Assembly (NCBI GenBank): GCA_937888765.1
Contig: CALASU010000309.1
Location: forward strand, 1-7,441
From: an uncultured Clostridia bacterium
GTDB lineage: Bacteria > Bacillota > Clostridia > Lachnospirales > Anaerotignaceae
Length of the DNA stretch: 7,441 nucleotides
Direction of reading: 5' to 3'
Shown: positions 5,902 through 7,441 of the stretch, one piece after another
Layout of the letters: the number at the start of each line of letters is the position of its first letter
Position numbering within the stretch: position 1 is the stretch's first letter
The notes under the pieces: generated by a model
Seen by the model: only the letters and a program-made list of their open reading frames with translations
The model's database searches: none
Told to the model about the DNA's origin: nothing
Position numbers and translations under genes: made by a program

Positions 5902-6132
5902 ATGAAAGAACTTTTGGAAGTTATTGCAAAAAGACTTGTAGAACATCCCGAGCAGGTAGTTGTAACAGAAACAGACAACGAACGTGCCTTGGTTCTGGAA
6001 CTGAAGGTTGCTCCTGAGGATATGGGTAAAGTGATCGGCAAACAGGGCAGAATTGCAAAAGCAATCCGTACTGTAGTGAAAGCCGCAGGTATCCATGAAG
6101 ACAAGAAAATCATCGTTGAAATCGTGCAGTAA
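5902..6132 (+). CDS. khpA: KhpA, small KH-domain RNA-binding protein (YlqC family)
   Basis: The 76-residue protein is essentially a single KH domain. The RNA-binding GxxG loop is GKQG at 46-49 within MGKVIGKQGRIAKAIR, and an N-terminal helix begins MKELLEVIAKRLVEHPEQV. In Firmicutes KhpA pairs with KhpB (Jag/EloR) and binds many RNAs, affecting cell elongation and division in streptococci. The position directly after rpsP matches ylqC in Bacillus. GCGGAGG at 5887-5893 is the ribosome binding site, 8 nt before the ATG. It overlaps the small palindrome GAGGCCTC. A strong terminator follows the stop codon after about 20 nt. Confidence 0.95.
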   Translation: MKELLEVIAKRLVEHPEQVVVTETDNERALVLELKVAPEDMGKVIGKQGRIAKAIRTVVKAAGIHEDKKIIVEIVQ

Positions 6133-6153
6133 GCATTTGATTTGCGAACAAAG

Positions 6154-6186
6154 CGGTGTGGCAGCTACTGCCACACCGTATTTTTA
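6154..6186 (+). terminator. intrinsic terminator (or attenuator) after khpA
   Basis: CGGTGTGGCAG (6154-6164) and CTGCCACACCG (6168-6178) form a perfect 11-bp GC-rich stem with a CTA loop, followed by TATTTTTAT. This is a strong Rho-independent signal. It lies inside a gene cluster that is often one operon. No convincing promoter fits between it and the next start at 6208, so downstream genes probably depend on partial read-through or on an unseen promoter. Confidence 0.85.
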
Positions 6187-6207
6187 TATCAGAAAAAAGG
6201 TGTATAT

Positions 6208-6423
6208 ATGACAAATAAACTTCTTCTTTTTGGCTGTATTTTAATGAATCTGGCCTGTATGATGCTGGCGGCACTGCTGTTTGCGCTCAGAGGCAAAGGA
6301 CAGGCAGTGCTGTTTCTGGGACAGTCCATCAATCCCACTACAGCAATCATCGTGCTGATGGTGCTGGCTATGGTGTTTATCATTCTGGCAACGCAGGTGG
6401 TAAGCAGAATGGGGAGAAAGTAA
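6208..6423 (+). CDS. small two-helix membrane protein of unknown function
   Basis: I do not recognise a family. The 71-residue product has two hydrophobic segments: about 5-27 (LLLFGCILMNLACMMLAALL and following) and about 45-65 (TAIIVLMVLAMVFIILATQV and following). They are joined by a short loop with Arg28, Lys30 and QSINPT, and the protein ends with the basic tail RMGRK. This predicts a hairpin-like inner-membrane protein with both ends on the same side, probably cytoplasmic. Start: the ATG at 6208 follows AAGGTG at 6197-6202. An in-frame TTG at 6142 would place the terminator hairpin inside the coding region and adds unlikely residues, so it was rejected. The gene lies between khpA and rimM, where Bacillus has ylqD, but it does not resemble YlqD, which is soluble and coiled-coil-like. 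The stop is 26 bp before rimM, so co-expression with rimM-trmD is likely. Confidence 0.75.
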   Translation: MTNKLLLFGCILMNLACMMLAALLFALRGKGQAVLFLGQSINPTTAIIVLMVLAMVFIILATQVVSRMGRK

Positions 6424-6449
6424 AAGAAAACAGAGCGCGGAGGTGTAGA

Positions 6450-6959
6450 ATGGAACATTTTTTTGAAATCGGTAAAATTACAGGGACACATGGGATTCGT
6501 GGTACGATGCGTGTATTCCCTACAACAGAAGACCCCACACGTTTTGAAAAACTGAAAGAAATCATTGTGGAAATCAGAGATAAAAGAGAAACCTTCCATA
6601 TCCAGAAGGTAGCGTATCAGAAAAATATGATCCTGCTGACAGTGAAAGAAATCAATGATATTAACGTAGCAGAACTGTACAAAAACGGCAGAATTCTGAT
6701 TCCCGATGCAATGGCAATCCCTCTGAGAGAAAATGAATACTACAGACGTGATCTGTTTGGCATGGCTGTGGTAACAGATGAAGGGGAAGAACTGGGCAAA
6801 CTGGTAAATATCTATGAAACAGGTGCAAATGATGTGTATGCTGTCAGAAAAGCAGAAGACAAAAAAGAACTGCTGATTCCTGCAATCAAGGACTGTATTC
6901 TGAAAGTAGATGTAGAAGCGGGCGTGATGACAGTGCATCTGTTGGAAGGGCTGAGATAA
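6450..6959 (+). CDS. rimM: 16S rRNA processing protein RimM
   Basis: RimM helps mature the 3' domain of 16S rRNA and binds S19 during 30S assembly. The 169 residues match the family length. The N-terminal RimM domain begins FFEIGKITGTHGIRGTMRVF (4-23), with the GxHGIrG motif. The C-terminal PRC-barrel starts at ENEYYRRDLFGMAV (94-107), continues through GKLVNIYETGANDVYAVR (116-133), and ends with LLIPAIKDCILKVD (141-154), all typical. GGAGGTG at 6439-6445 lies 4 nt before the ATG, a short spacing but the only sensible start. The trmD ATG begins right after the rimM TAA with no gap, which indicates translational coupling. Confidence 0.97.
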   Translation: MEHFFEIGKITGTHGIRGTMRVFPTTEDPTRFEKLKEIIVEIRDKRETFHIQKVAYQKNMILLTVKEINDINVAELYKNGRILIPDAMAIPLRENEYYRRDLFGMAVVTDEGEELGKLVNIYETGANDVYAVRKAEDKKELLIPAIKDCILKVDVEAGVMTVHLLEGLR

Positions 6960-7441
6960 ATGAAACAGTTTTTCGTATTGACATTATTTCCCGAAATGAT
7001 CGAACAGACCCTTTCCCACAGTATTATGGGACGTGCACAGAAAGAAGGTCTGATTTCTGTTGATGCGGTCAATATTCGGGATTATACATTAAATAAGCAT
7101 AAACATGTGGACGATTATCCGTATGGCGGTGGCGCAGGTCTTGTGATGCAGGGACAGCCGATTTATGATGCATACCAGAGTCTGATGCCTCGTGCAGAAG
7201 GGGCAAGGGTCATCTATATGACACCGCAGGGCAGACCGTTCACACAGCGTGTGGCGGAGGAACTGGCGCAGGAAGAAAATCTGGTGTTCCTCTGCGGACA
7301 TTATGAAGGCGTGGATGAACGTCTGATTGAAGAAATCGTAACAGATGAAATCTCTTTGGGAGATTTTGTGCTGACAGGCGGCGAACTGGCAGCGATCACG
7401 ATCATTGATGCTGTTTCCCGTTTGGTGCCGGGGGTACTTGG
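6960..7441 (+). CDS. trmD: tRNA (guanine-N1-)-methyltransferase TrmD, 3'-truncated by the window edge
   Basis: TrmD transfers methyl from S-adenosylmethionine to G37 of tRNAs and prevents +1 frameshifting. The 160 complete codons present cover the N-terminal catalytic part; the family is about 240-250 residues, so about a third is outside. Visible motifs are FFVLTLFPEMI (4-14), PYGGGAGLVM (54-63), and the trefoil-knot SAM site made of YMTPQGRPF (86-94), LCGHYEGVDER (111-121) and DEISLGDFVLTGGE (129-142). Arg154 in AVSRLVPG corresponds to the conserved Arg154 of the Haemophilus enzyme; the catalytic Asp near 169 lies beyond the edge. The ribosome binding site GGAAGGG (6944-6950) is inside the end of rimM, and the start directly abuts its stop codon. 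Confidence 0.97.
   Translation, partial: MKQFFVLTLFPEMIEQTLSHSIMGRAQKEGLISVDAVNIRDYTLNKHKHVDDYPYGGGAGLVMQGQPIYDAYQSLMPRAEGARVIYMTPQGRPFTQRVAEELAQEENLVFLCGHYEGVDERLIEEIVTDEISLGDFVLTGGELAAITIIDAVSRLVPGVL

Noticed and set aside
1..7441. CRISPR array, tRNA or rRNA gene, insertion sequence, prophage or toxin-antitoxin module
   Set aside because: No regularly spaced direct repeats, tRNA-like cloverleaf, transposase, integrase or phage motif is visible on either strand.

Overview
The window looks like chromosomal core DNA from an anaerobic Gram-positive Firmicute of class Clostridia, most likely in or near the Lachnospirales. The evidence is moderate GC, strong AGGAGG-type ribosome binding sites, a ylxM-ffh-rpsP-khpA-rimM-trmD translation/secretion cluster in the classical Firmicute order, a DUF1540 mini-protein, and a U32 protein with a DUF3656-type extension. 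The genus is inference; nothing here fixes it.

Left part (1-2160): a minus-strand U32-family gene runs off the left edge, so its C-terminus is missing. Upstream of its start lies a gene-free stretch of about 370 bp. Roughly 260 bp of it (1891-2151) is a dense array of short hairpins with mostly 3-nt loops, which looks like an interspersed palindromic repeat rather than coding DNA. Downstream of the array, on the plus strand, is a 53-residue cysteine-rich DUF1540 protein. Its 5' leader can fold over the ribosome binding site, and a clear intrinsic terminator ends the unit.

Middle part (2500-3675): a histidine-phosphatase family enzyme is followed after 12 bp by a 190-residue protein of unknown function with a faint SUKH-like look. 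The two are probably co-transcribed.

Right part (3755-7441): a strong sigma-A promoter drives ylxM-ffh (signal recognition particle), rpsP (ribosomal protein S16) and khpA (KH-domain RNA-binding protein). A strong intrinsic terminator follows khpA. Beyond it come a 71-residue two-helix membrane protein in the slot where Bacillus has ylqD, then rimM (30S maturation) and trmD (tRNA m1G37 methyltransferase), which is cut by the right edge. Together this block supplies the co-translational targeting machinery, a small-subunit protein, its maturation factor and a tRNA modification enzyme.

I found no convincing new biological system. The most unusual items are the hairpin array, the structured DUF1540 leader, the terminator inside the rpsP-trmD cluster together with the unknown membrane protein after it, and the unrecognised 190-residue protein.
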